Below, piece after piece: positions 44,007 through 52,192 of a stretch of DNA of 64,000 nucleotides (its first letter is position 1; each line of letters opens with the position of its first letter). The DNA is from Bacteroidaceae bacterium (lineage in GTDB: Bacteria > Bacteroidota > Bacteroidia > Bacteroidales > Bacteroidaceae). The notes under the pieces were generated by a model, which was given only the letters and a program-made list of their open reading frames with translations, searched no databases and was not told where the DNA came from. The position numbers and the translations under genes are program-made. The stretch covers positions 1-64,000 of the forward strand of contig JAKSIP010000001.1 in NCBI GenBank assembly GCA_024398715.1, read 5' to 3'.

Positions 44007-45401
44007 ATGAAGAAAACAGGTTTTGGCATATACCTCTGTATTTCATTGCTGTTCTGTGCATGCAATGGCTCGGAAGAAGGTAAAAAATCCAAATCTGTCT
44101 TGTACAGTGTCGATTTTGAACAGACATATTCGTACATGGATTTGCAAAAGAGGGATATACAGTTTATTTCTAAAGCATTGTCAATGCTGGATTCTCCAAT
44201 TGTACGTTCATCCAATTCCTTTACGTCTTTCATTTCAAAAATACTGTCCAAACCGAATGACGGCATCAAATTTCTCAAAATAAAGTATTGGACTACCGAT
44301 GCCGCCGGAAATCCTACCTTGGCAACGGCTGCTGTTTTTGTTCCTCAGATTAAAGAGGGGAATGGAAACAAATTTCCGATATTATCCGTTCAGCACACAT
44401 CCTGTCAGGACAGGGATGCTTCTCCTTCACGGCTGATTGCCAATGGACCATATTATAATTTGGACCAGAAAATATCCCAATCGGCGGAAATGAGGGTTTT
44501 CGAGGCGTTTTCAACTTTCGGGTATATAGTTGTTGTTCCTGATAATATCGGTTTAGGAGACAATTACTGTGTATATCCTTTTGCTACGCGCGTAGCTGCT
44601 GCTCCGGTGGTTGACGCTATCCGTGCCGTAACAGAATTGGATGCTGCCGGTGCCGATGCCGTATGGGATGGCGGGAATGTTTCGCTGATTGGATATTCGG
44701 AGGGAGGATATACAAGTATGATTGCCGCCGAGATGTTGCAGGAACAGTATGCTGATGAATTTAATGTGCAGGCAGCGGCCTGTATGGCAGGCTGTTTCTC
44801 AATATCCAAAGTGATGATGAAGCTTTTTCTGACGGCAGACAGCAGATATCCTACTCCATATGTTGTGCCTTTATTCCTGAAAGCTTTGTCTGACCAGTAT
44901 AAAGATAAGTATCCCCAATATTCATTCGAGCGGATGGTCAAGGAAAAAGCTCCTTACGATGACCGTTTTTTTGCAAAACTTACTGATCTGATAAACTCGT
45001 TTGAAGGTTCTTACATGATAGACTCTCTTATTGTCAAAACTTTCGGAAGTGAGTATTCCCAAATGGGACCGAAAGTAATCATTCAGGATGAGTTCTTGAG
45101 AGAATTGCAGACGGAAAACTCTCTTATTGACACTCTCCTGGCCTTGAACGATTCGTACAACTGGTGTCCGCGAATGCCTCTCAAAATGATCCATTATATC
45201 AATGACGATATGATTCCGTATCAGAATTCGGTATATGCAGACAGTGCGTTTGCGGCAAACGGATCTGCAAGCGTTTACTTTGATACATTTTACGATTTGC
45301 CCGATATTATGAACAACGAATTGGAACACGTAAGAGTCTATCTTCCAATAATTGACAAGGGCTTTACATGGTTGGACGGCATTGTCCATCCTAAGAATTA
45401 A
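44007..45401 (+). CDS. Exported alpha/beta hydrolase lipoprotein
   Basis: A 464-residue exported hydrolase. I chose the ATG at 44007, which gives a lipoprotein signal ending FCAC at about residue 19. The core has PILSVQHTSCQDRD, the nucleophile elbow IGYSEGGYTSMIAAE and a late Asp/His region (MIHYINDDMIPYQN). It resembles secretory-lipase or S9-like hydrolases. The substrate could be an acylated sugar or lipid; the sequence does not say. It is coupled to the esterase gene before it. Confidence 0.78.
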   Translation: MKKTGFGIYLCISLLFCACNGSEEGKKSKSVLYSVDFEQTYSYMDLQKRDIQFISKALSMLDSPIVRSSNSFTSFISKILSKPNDGIKFLKIKYWTTDAAGNPTLATAAVFVPQIKEGNGNKFPILSVQHTSCQDRDASPSRLIANGPYYNLDQKISQSAEMRVFEAFSTFGYIVVVPDNIGLGDNYCVYPFATRVAAAPVVDAIRAVTELDAAGADAVWDGGNVSLIGYSEGGYTSMIAAEMLQEQYADEFNVQAAACMAGCFSISKVMMKLFLTADSRYPTPYVVPLFLKALSDQYKDKYPQYSFERMVKEKAPYDDRFFAKLTDLINSFEGSYMIDSLIVKTFGSEYSQMGPKVIIQDEFLRELQTENSLIDTLLALNDSYNWCPRMPLKMIHYINDDMIPYQNSVYADSAFAANGSASVYFDTFYDLPDIMNNELEHVRVYLPIIDKGFTWLDGIVHPKN

Positions 45402-45416
45402 GACTTCTGACATTGG

Positions 45417-45478
45417 CCGGGCTTGTGCCCGAGCGGGATTCCGTAGGAATGGCGAAAAGGTGCGGGAATGTGTCCCGC
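45417..45478. other. Cluster of compact hairpins
   Basis: Three perfect small hairpins lie in a row: CGGGC-TTGT-GCCCG (45418-45431), ATTCC-GTA-GGAAT (45438-45450) and GCGGGA-ATGTG-TCCCGC (45462-45478). They fill the gap between the hydrolase gene and the tRNA terminator. Confidence 0.75.
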
Positions 45479-45502
45479 AAAAAAAGAGGGACGTTAAGTC
45501 CC
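45479..45502 (-). terminator. Terminator of tRNA-Thr
   Basis: Read on the minus strand, GGGAC-TTAAC-GTCCC is followed by TCTTTTTTT. It lies about 24 nt downstream of the tRNA 3' end. Confidence 0.85.
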
Positions 45503-45504
45503 GA

Positions 45505-45533
45505 CATCGGCCGGGCTTGTGCCCGAGCCGATG
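45505..45533 (-). other. Hairpin that re-uses the tRNA acceptor 3' strand
   Basis: CATCGGC (45505-45511) and CGGGC (45512-45516) pair with GCCCG (45521-45525) and GCCGATG (45527-45533). The last word is the 3' acceptor strand of tRNA-Thr, so the trailer repeats the tRNA 5' strand and could compete for it. Confidence 0.75.
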
Positions 45534-45598
45534 GCGGGACTCGAACCCGCGACCTACTCATTACGAATGAGTTGCTCTACCAGCTGAGCTACATCGGC
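45526..45598 (-). tRNA. tRNA-Thr (CGT)
   Basis: On the minus strand the 5' acceptor strand GCCGATG (45598-45592) pairs with CATCGGC at the 3' end. The D-arm contains TAGCTCAGCTGGTAGAGCA. The anticodon stem ACTCA/TGAGT encloses TTCGTAA with anticodon CGT (Thr, codon ACG). The T-arm GCGGGTTCGAGTCCCGC is canonical. CCA is not encoded. Confidence 0.95.
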
Positions 45599-45675
45599 AG
45601 CATTTCGGGTGCAAAAGTAGATAAAAAGTTTGAAAAAAAACAATCCAATAGGAATAAAGATTGAGATTTTTGAAG

Positions 45676-45683
45676 TATCTTTG
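45676..45683 (+). promoter_or_regulatory. -7 box of the purF-carAB operon
   Basis: TATCTTTG is a perfect -7 box. No good -33 TTTG is present at the right distance. Transcription would begin near 45687, placing the leader ORF and terminator at 45712-45846 in the 5' UTR. Confidence 0.6.
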
Positions 45684-45711
45684 CAGCGTATTAAAAAACA
45701 ATCATCATAAT

Positions 45712-45804
45712 ATGTGTTCGTATAAGACCAATGTACAGCATCAGAATGTGCCCAGTCACCATTTGATAATTATGATGCATTGCTATAAAAGTTTTAAAAT
45801 GTGA
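45712..45804 (+). CDS. Possible 30-codon leader peptide
   Basis: ATG at 45712 to TGA at 45802-45804 encodes 30 residues beginning MCSYKTNVQHQNVPSHH, with four His among them. It starts about 25 nt after the predicted transcription start and ends 9 nt before a terminator hairpin. This is the layout of a transcription-attenuation leader. Translation is unproven. Confidence 0.5.
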   Translation: MCSYKTNVQHQNVPSHHLIIMMHCYKSFKM

Positions 45805-45812
45805 TATTTGTA

Positions 45813-45846
45813 GAGAGAGTAGATATACTATTCTCTCATTTTTTTA
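45813..45846 (+). terminator. Attenuator-like terminator before the purF-like gene
   Basis: GAGAGAGTAG (45813-45822) pairs with CTATTCTCTC (45828-45837) with one G-T pair, loop ATATA, then seven T residues. It ends 12 nt before the start codon of the amidophosphoribosyltransferase-like gene, so it must be read through or disrupted for expression. Confidence 0.8.
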
Positions 45847-45858
45847 ATATATAAACAG

Positions 45859-47745
45859 ATGGAACCCTTAAAACATGAATGTGGAATGGTCATGATCCGG
45901 CTTTTGAAGCCGTTAAGTTATTACATTAACAAGTATCATGATTTTCAGTACGGATTAGGCCGCTTGTATCTTCTGATGGAAAAACAGAAGAACCGCGGAC
46001 AGGAAGGCGCAGGTATAGCCTCGGTTAAACTGAAAGCCAATCCTGGAGAAGAATATATGTTCCGTGACAGAGCATTGGGTTCCGGTGCCATCAGCGAAAT
46101 TTTTGATAAGATTCAGAATACTATTGCGAATGCCAATCTGAAAGAGAACCTGAACAATGCCGATTGTGTATCAAAAGAATTTTCTTTTATCGGAGATCTC
46201 TATCTGGGCCATTTGCGATATTCCAGCGGTGGCCGTAACGGTATTTCGTACGTTCATCCGTTCCTGCGACGTAACAACTGGCGTGCAAAGAACCTTGCAC
46301 TCTGCGGTAACTTTACAATAACCAATCCTGACGAGGTCTTTAACGAGATAGTATCTCACGGACAGCATCCGCGTTCATATACCGAAACATATTTCATGCT
46401 TGAACAGGTTGGACATCGTCTTGACCGCGAGGTTGAACGCGTATTCCAGATTGCAGAAAAGAATGGTCTTAAAGGATGCGATATAACCAACTTTATAGAA
46501 GACAACCTGGACTTGGCAAATGTGTTGCGTCTTTCTTGCCCTATTTGGGACGGCGGATATGTGGTTGGAGGTATTACAGGTAGCGGTGAAAGTTTTGCAG
46601 TTCGTGACCCATGGGGAATCAGAACAGCTTTCTGGTATAAGGACGATGAAATTGTAGTTCTGGCTTCAGAACGTCCTGCCATTCAGACCGCGCTCAATGT
46701 CGAGGCTTCGGAAATTAATGAGCTGGCTCCCGGCCAGGCACTGCTTGTCAAGAAAAACGGAACTTGCCGTACGGAACAGATTCTGCCCCAGAAAGCATTG
46801 CTGCCATGTTCTTTTGAACGTGTGTATTTCAGTCGCGGAAACGATGTTGACATCTATAATGAGCGTAAGGAACTGGGCCGCCAGTTGGTGGAACCTGTTC
46901 TTAAAGCCGTTGACTACGATATAGACCATACGGTATTCTCTTTCATTCCGAATACTGCAGAAGTTGCAAGCTATGGTCTGGTAGAGGGATTCAACCAATA
47001 TCTCAACCAGCAGAAAATAAAAGAAATCAAGGCTCTTGGAGCTCATGCTACCAATGAACAGATAGACAAGATTCTTTCTCGCAATGTACGTAATGAAAAA
47101 ATTGCATGGAAAGATATCAAACTGCGTACATTCATCACAGCTGGCGATGCCCGCAACGCTTTGGCAGCCCATGTTTACGATGTCACTTACGGTGTCATTG
47201 AGAAAGGTGTTGACAATCTGGTTGTAATTGATGACAGTATAGTACGTGGTACCACATTGCGTGAAAGTATTCTCAAAATACTTGACCGTCTTGGTCCGAA
47301 ACGTATCATAATTGTAAGTTCATCTCCTCAGGTACGCTATCCGGATTACTATGGCATCGACATGAGCAGTATGGACCATTTCATAGCATTCAAGGCTGCT
47401 CTTTCACTTCTTGAAGAACGTGGTATGTGGAATGTTGCAACCCAGGTTTACTGCAAGTGTAAGGAACAGCTTTCAAAGAAGCCTGAGGAACGTGTGAACT
47501 GTGTCAAGGAAATTTATGCCCAGTTTACCGAGGAAGAAATATCCAACAAGATAGTTGAACTTTTGACATCGCCTGAGATTAAGGCAGAGGTTAAAATTGT
47601 ATATCAGACAATGGATGGTCTGCACAAGGCATGTCCAAACCATCCTGGTGACTGGTACTTTAGCGGAGATTTCCCAACACCGGGCGGAACTCTGCTTGTG
47701 AACAAAGCATATATGGATTTTTACGAACAATATAGACAGAACTGA
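45859..47745 (+). CDS. PurF-type amidophosphoribosyltransferase
   Basis: A 628-residue PurF-type protein, longer than E. coli PurF (about 505). The N-terminal class II glutaminase has Cys8 in KHECGMVMIRL, implying a short propeptide cleaved at Glu-Cys as in Bacillus PurF. MEKQKNRGQEGAGIAS and LGHLRYSSGG are typical. The PRPP-binding loop VVIDDSIVRGTTLRESI lies near residue 455. It would make phosphoribosylamine from PRPP and glutamine. This longer Bacteroidetes form is habitually linked to carA and carB; a second, standard PurF may exist elsewhere, so I leave the symbol blank. It overlaps carA by 1 nt (TGATG). Confidence 0.9.
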   Translation: MEPLKHECGMVMIRLLKPLSYYINKYHDFQYGLGRLYLLMEKQKNRGQEGAGIASVKLKANPGEEYMFRDRALGSGAISEIFDKIQNTIANANLKENLNNADCVSKEFSFIGDLYLGHLRYSSGGRNGISYVHPFLRRNNWRAKNLALCGNFTITNPDEVFNEIVSHGQHPRSYTETYFMLEQVGHRLDREVERVFQIAEKNGLKGCDITNFIEDNLDLANVLRLSCPIWDGGYVVGGITGSGESFAVRDPWGIRTAFWYKDDEIVVLASERPAIQTALNVEASEINELAPGQALLVKKNGTCRTEQILPQKALLPCSFERVYFSRGNDVDIYNERKELGRQLVEPVLKAVDYDIDHTVFSFIPNTAEVASYGLVEGFNQYLNQQKIKEIKALGAHATNEQIDKILSRNVRNEKIAWKDIKLRTFITAGDARNALAAHVYDVTYGVIEKGVDNLVVIDDSIVRGTTLRESILKILDRLGPKRIIIVSSSPQVRYPDYYGIDMSSMDHFIAFKAALSLLEERGMWNVATQVYCKCKEQLSKKPEERVNCVKEIYAQFTEEEISNKIVELLTSPEIKAEVKIVYQTMDGLHKACPNHPGDWYFSGDFPTPGGTLLVNKAYMDFYEQYRQN

Positions 47746-48803
47746 TGAAAGCATCTTTGATTTTAGCCGACGGAACTCTGTTTGAGGGTGAATCTTTTGG
47801 TTTTGAGGCGCCTACAAACGGTGAGATAGTGTTTAATACCTCGGTAAACGGTTATCCCGAGATATTGACAGACCCGTCATCAAGAGGTCAGATTATTGTA
47901 ATGACTTATCCTTTGATAGGCAATTACGGTGTTCAACCAATTAGTCATGACAAATATGGTGTAACAGTTAATGCTGAGAGTGACCATATACATGCAAAGG
48001 CGCTGATAGTCAGCGATTACAGTGAATTTTACAGCCACTGGAACGCAACACAGTCATTAGGAGACTGGTTGAAAGCGGAAAAGATTACCGCCTTACAGGG
48101 TATTGATACACGCCAGTTGGCACAGCATATACGCAATCATGGCACAATGTCTGCAAAGATAGTGTTCAGGAATATGCCCAAACCGACAGAATTCACAAAC
48201 AGCAATCTTGTTGATCAGGTCTCCTGTACAGAACCTATAGTTTACAATGAGGGCGGAAAGAAACGTGTTGTACTGCTTGACAATGGTGTTAAAGCCGGAG
48301 TACTCAGAACTCTCATCAATAATGACATTACAGTTGTAAGAGTTCCATGGAACTATGATTTTACAGGAATGGAGTATGACGGACTTCTTATAAGCAACGG
48401 TCCCGGAAATCCCAACTTTATGGGCAAGGCCATTGAAAATATCCAGAAAGCAATGGAAACGGACAAACCTATCATTGGTATTGAAATGGGTTGTCTTTTG
48501 TTTGCTCTTGCTGCAGGTATGGATTTGTTCAAACTCAAATTCGGCCACCATACACATAACCAGAGTGTCCGTGTCTGTGGTACTGACCGTTGTCTTATCA
48601 CAATTCAGAACCACAATTATGCAATCCGCAAAGATTCTGTAATGGGCGGCTGGAGAGTTTGGATGGAAAACCTGAATGACGGAAGTGTGGAAGCAATAGC
48701 ACATACAGAGAAACCTTGGACAGCAATTATGTTCCATTCAGAGGCAGACATCATCAAAACCGATGCCGATTTTATATACAATGACTTTTTTGCAAAACTG
48801 TAA
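47745..48803 (+). CDS. carA: Carbamoyl-phosphate synthase small subunit, catalytic Cys replaced
   Basis: A 352-residue CarA protein with the usual N-terminal domain (LILADGTLFEGESFGFE) and a C-terminal class I glutaminase fold. The triad position equivalent to E. coli Cys269 is Glu247 in IIGIEMGCLLFALAAG. The spacing to His331 and Glu333 (MFHSEAD) is exactly 84 and 86, as in E. coli (269 to 353 and 355). A Cys occurs three residues later (Cys250), at the GHQ position, but this is not the nucleophile site. The glutaminase is therefore predicted inactive and the enzyme ammonia-dependent, or another amidotransferase feeds CarB. It is followed by carB after 3 nt. Confidence 0.92.
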   Translation: MKASLILADGTLFEGESFGFEAPTNGEIVFNTSVNGYPEILTDPSSRGQIIVMTYPLIGNYGVQPISHDKYGVTVNAESDHIHAKALIVSDYSEFYSHWNATQSLGDWLKAEKITALQGIDTRQLAQHIRNHGTMSAKIVFRNMPKPTEFTNSNLVDQVSCTEPIVYNEGGKKRVVLLDNGVKAGVLRTLINNDITVVRVPWNYDFTGMEYDGLLISNGPGNPNFMGKAIENIQKAMETDKPIIGIEMGCLLFALAAGMDLFKLKFGHHTHNQSVRVCGTDRCLITIQNHNYAIRKDSVMGGWRVWMENLNDGSVEAIAHTEKPWTAIMFHSEADIIKTDADFIYNDFFAKL

Positions 48804-48806
48804 GAT

Positions 48807-51800
48807 ATGGAGAAATATAACAAAGTACTTTTATTAGGCTCCGGTTCAACAAAGATTGGCCAGGCCGGTGAGTTTGATTATTCAGGCTCTCAAGCACTTA
48901 AAGCTTTGAAAGAAGAGGGTATCAATACAATCCTTATCAATCCTAATATTGCTACCGTTCAAACAAGCGAGGGTGTTGCAGATAAGGTCTATTTTTTGCC
49001 TGTTACTCCATTCTTTGTAGAAAAAGTAATTGAAAAAGAACGCCCCGATGCCATTCTTCTTGCATTCGGTGGTCAGACAGCGTTGAACTGCGGTGTTGAA
49101 CTTTACAACAACGGAGTTTTTGAAAAATATGGTGTGAAAGTTCTTGGAACTCAGGTTCAGGCCATTATGGACACTGAAGACCGTGAACTGTTCATACAGA
49201 AACTTGACGAGATCAACGTGGCTACAATCAAAAGCCATGCAGTTGAAAGCATAGAAGATGCAAAAGCTGCTGCACTTGAACTTGGTTATCCTGTAATTAT
49301 ACGTTCGGCTTACGCACTTGGCGGTCTTGGTTCCGGTTTCTGTGACAACGAAGATGAACTTGTAAAACTTGCCGAAAAGTCATTCTCTTTCTCTCCACAG
49401 ATTCTTGTAGAAAAAAGTTTGAAAGGCTGGAAGGAAATTGAGTTTGAAGTAGTACGCGATAAGAGCGACAACTGTATAATAGTCTGCTCTATGGAGAACT
49501 TTGACCCGCTTGGAATACATACAGGTGAGTCTATTGTGGTTGCTCCTACCCAGACACTTACTGCACACGAGGTTCAGAAACTGAGTGAACTTACCATACG
49601 TGTTGCACGTCACGTTGGCATAGTAGGAGAGTGCAATATCCAATATGCATTTGACCCGCAGTCAGAAGAATACCGTGTTATTGAGGTCAATGCCCGTCTG
49701 AGCCGTTCAAGTGCTCTTGCTTCAAAAGCAACAGGTTATCCGCTTGCATTTGTAGCATGCAAGTTAGGTCTTGGCTATAATTTGTATGAACTCAAGAATT
49801 CAATAACAAAAACTACAACCAGTTTCTTTGAGCCCGCAGTTGACTACATAGTATGTAAAATGCCGCGTTGGGACTTGAGCAAGTTCCATGGTGTTGACCG
49901 TGAGATTGGCTCTTCCATGAAATCTGTTGGAGAGGTCATGTCTATCGGCCGTTCATTCGAAGAGGTTATCCAGAAGGGTATCCGTATGATAGGACAGGGC
50001 ATGCACGGATTTGTAGAAAACAAGAAACTCAAGTTCGATAATCTTGACAAAGCATTGCGTGAGCCTACAGACAAGCGTCTGTTTGCCATCAGCCAGGCTT
50101 TCGAACAGGGATACTCCGTAGAACGCATCCATGAACTGACAAAAATTGACAAATGGTTCCTTAACCGTTTGGAATACATTTTCAACATATCCAATGAGTT
50201 GCACCAGATTACCAGATTGGAGGACTTGAGTGCCGATTTGCTTCTTAAGGCAAAGAAAGCCGGTTTCTCAGATTTCCAGATCAGCCGTGCAATAGGTCAG
50301 GAACAGAAGTTCGGATCAAACAAAGGCCGCTCATCTGTACGTGACTACAGAAAGAAACTGGATATCTTGCCATTCGTCAAACAGATTGATACACTTGGCG
50401 GTGAATATGCCGCTCAGGCCAATTATCTGTATATGACATACAACGCTATGGCGCATGACATAAAGTTTGATAATAAGAAGAACTCAATAGTAGTGATTGG
50501 TTCCGGTGCTTACCGTATCGGTTCATCTGTTGAGTTTGACTACTGTGGAGTGCAGGCATTGAACACAATCCGCAAAGAGGGTTATGAAAATGTAATGATT
50601 AACTGCAATCCTGAAACAGTATCTACAGACTACGATGTTTGTGACCGCCTTTACTTTGATGAACTTACATTTGAGCGTGTTCTTGATATCATAGAATTGC
50701 AGAATCCCCATGGTGTGATTGTATCAACCGGCGGCCAGATTCCGAATAACCTTGCACTCAAACTCGATAACGAGAATGTTCCTATTCTTGGTACAAGCGC
50801 AAAAGACATTGACAATGCAGAGGACCGTGACAAGTTCAGTGCAATGCTTGACCGTATCGGTGTTGACCAGCCTGAATGGGCTGCTCTTACCAGCATGGCA
50901 GACATTGACAAGTTTATCGAGCGCGTAGGCTTCCCTGTACTGGTACGTCCTTCATACGTACTCTCAGGTGCCGCTATGAACGTGTGCAGCAATCAGGAAG
51001 AACTGAAAGTGTTCCTGCAGATGGCAGCCGATGTGTCAAAAGAGCACCCGGTTGTAGTAAGCCGCTTTATTGAGCATGCCAAAGAGGTAGAGATGGATGC
51101 CGTTGCAAAAGACGGTGAGATTATAGCATACGCCATCAGCGAGCACATTGAATTTGCAGGTGTCCACTCAGGCGATGCCACCATCCAGTTCCCGCCTCAG
51201 AAACTGTACGTTGAGACAGTAAAACGCATCAAACGCATAAGCCGTCAGATTGCAAAGGAACTGCACATCAGCGGTCCGTTCAACATTCAGTATCTGGCTC
51301 GTGAAAACGACATCAAGGTAATTGAATGCAACCTGCGTGCATCGCGCAGCTTCCCGTTCGTAAGCAAGGTACTTAAGATTAACCTTATTGAAATAGCTAC
51401 AAAGGTAATGCTTGGTGTACCGGTAGAAGTTCCTGAGAAGAGCCTGTACGATATTGACTACGTTGGTATCAAATCAAGCCAGTTCTCTTTCAACCGTCTG
51501 CAGAAAGCTGACCCTGTACTTGGTGTTGATATGGCATCAACAGGTGAGGTTGGCTGTCTGGGCGATGATCCTAACTTTGCAATTCTTGAATCAATGCTTG
51601 CAGTTGGCCAGCGTATTCCTGAAAAGAACATACTTCTTTCCACAGGTTCAGCCAAACAGAAAGCCGATATGCTCGATGCCGCCAAACTGCTTGCCGATAA
51701 CGGCTACAACATATATGCAACAGGTGGTACAAGCAAATTCCTTACCGAAAACGGCATAAAGAACCAGCTTGTTTACTGGCCGAGCGAGCAGGGTACACCA

Positions 51801-52025
51801 CAGGCTCTTGACATGCTGCACAACAAGCAGATTGATCTGGTAGTAAACATACCGAAAGATCTGACGCAGCACGAACTCAGCAACGGCTACAAGATACGCC
51901 GTGCCGCAATTGACCTTAATGTTCCGCTCATTACCAATGCGCGTCTGGCAAGTGCGTTCATCAATGCGTTCGTGCAATACAGCGTGGATGATATTCCAAT
52001 CAAGTCTTGGGACGAATTCAAATAA
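48807..52025 (+). CDS. carB: Carbamoyl-phosphate synthase large subunit
   Basis: A full-length 1072-residue CarB. It has two homologous ATP-grasp halves. The first opens KVLLLGSGSTKIGQAGEFDYSG, the second has VVIGSGAYRIGSSVEFDYCG near residue 560. The oligomerisation region lies between them. An MGS-like allosteric domain ends the protein (ILLSTGSAKQKADMLDAA, YATGGTSKFL, NAFVQYSVDDIPIK). It makes carbamoyl phosphate for pyrimidine and arginine synthesis. It is the last gene of the purF-carAB operon, which ends in a strong terminator. Confidence 0.97.
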   Translation: MEKYNKVLLLGSGSTKIGQAGEFDYSGSQALKALKEEGINTILINPNIATVQTSEGVADKVYFLPVTPFFVEKVIEKERPDAILLAFGGQTALNCGVELYNNGVFEKYGVKVLGTQVQAIMDTEDRELFIQKLDEINVATIKSHAVESIEDAKAAALELGYPVIIRSAYALGGLGSGFCDNEDELVKLAEKSFSFSPQILVEKSLKGWKEIEFEVVRDKSDNCIIVCSMENFDPLGIHTGESIVVAPTQTLTAHEVQKLSELTIRVARHVGIVGECNIQYAFDPQSEEYRVIEVNARLSRSSALASKATGYPLAFVACKLGLGYNLYELKNSITKTTTSFFEPAVDYIVCKMPRWDLSKFHGVDREIGSSMKSVGEVMSIGRSFEEVIQKGIRMIGQGMHGFVENKKLKFDNLDKALREPTDKRLFAISQAFEQGYSVERIHELTKIDKWFLNRLEYIFNISNELHQITRLEDLSADLLLKAKKAGFSDFQISRAIGQEQKFGSNKGRSSVRDYRKKLDILPFVKQIDTLGGEYAAQANYLYMTYNAMAHDIKFDNKKNSIVVIGSGAYRIGSSVEFDYCGVQALNTIRKEGYENVMINCNPETVSTDYDVCDRLYFDELTFERVLDIIELQNPHGVIVSTGGQIPNNLALKLDNENVPILGTSAKDIDNAEDRDKFSAMLDRIGVDQPEWAALTSMADIDKFIERVGFPVLVRPSYVLSGAAMNVCSNQEELKVFLQMAADVSKEHPVVVSRFIEHAKEVEMDAVAKDGEIIAYAISEHIEFAGVHSGDATIQFPPQKLYVETVKRIKRISRQIAKELHISGPFNIQYLARENDIKVIECNLRASRSFPFVSKVLKINLIEIATKVMLGVPVEVPEKSLYDIDYVGIKSSQFSFNRLQKADPVLGVDMASTGEVGCLGDDPNFAILESMLAVGQRIPEKNILLSTGSAKQKADMLDAAKLLADNGYNIYATGGTSKFLTENGIKNQLVYWPSEQGTPQALDMLHNKQIDLVVNIPKDLTQHELSNGYKIRRAAIDLNVPLITNARLASAFINAFVQYSVDDIPIKSWDEFK

Positions 52026-52027
52026 AA

Positions 52028-52054
52028 AAAGCAGGCCGTGTGGCCTGCTTTTTT
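52028..52054 (+). terminator. Terminator of the purF-carAB operon
   Basis: GCAGGCC (52031-52037), loop GTGT, GGCCTGC (52042-52048), then TTTTTT. A-rich sequence on the other side makes it potentially bidirectional. Confidence 0.92.
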
Positions 52055-52087
52055 ATTTAAATTCATTTGTTCCTTTGCCTTTTATAC

Positions 52088-52192
52088 GGGAACACATTTC
52101 CCGAGCCCATTGCGCTTCGCGGACCCCGAACCCCCTCGTTGCATCCGCAACGGTGCACTTTGTGCACTTGCAGGCTTCGGCCTGCTTTTTTA
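52088..52192. repeat. Row of compact hairpins between carB and the CotH gene
   Basis: In about 100 nt lie CGGGAA/TTCCCG (52088-52104), GCG-CTT-CGC, CGTTGC-ATCC-GCAACG (52138-52153), GTGCAC-TTT-GTGCAC (52154-52168) and GCAGGC-TTCG-GCCTGC (52171-52186) followed by TTTTTT. The last is a second plus-strand terminator. Confidence 0.8.

Noticed and set aside
45352..45664. Two overlapping plus-strand frames over the tRNA region
   Set aside because: They run antisense through tRNA-Thr and its hairpins.
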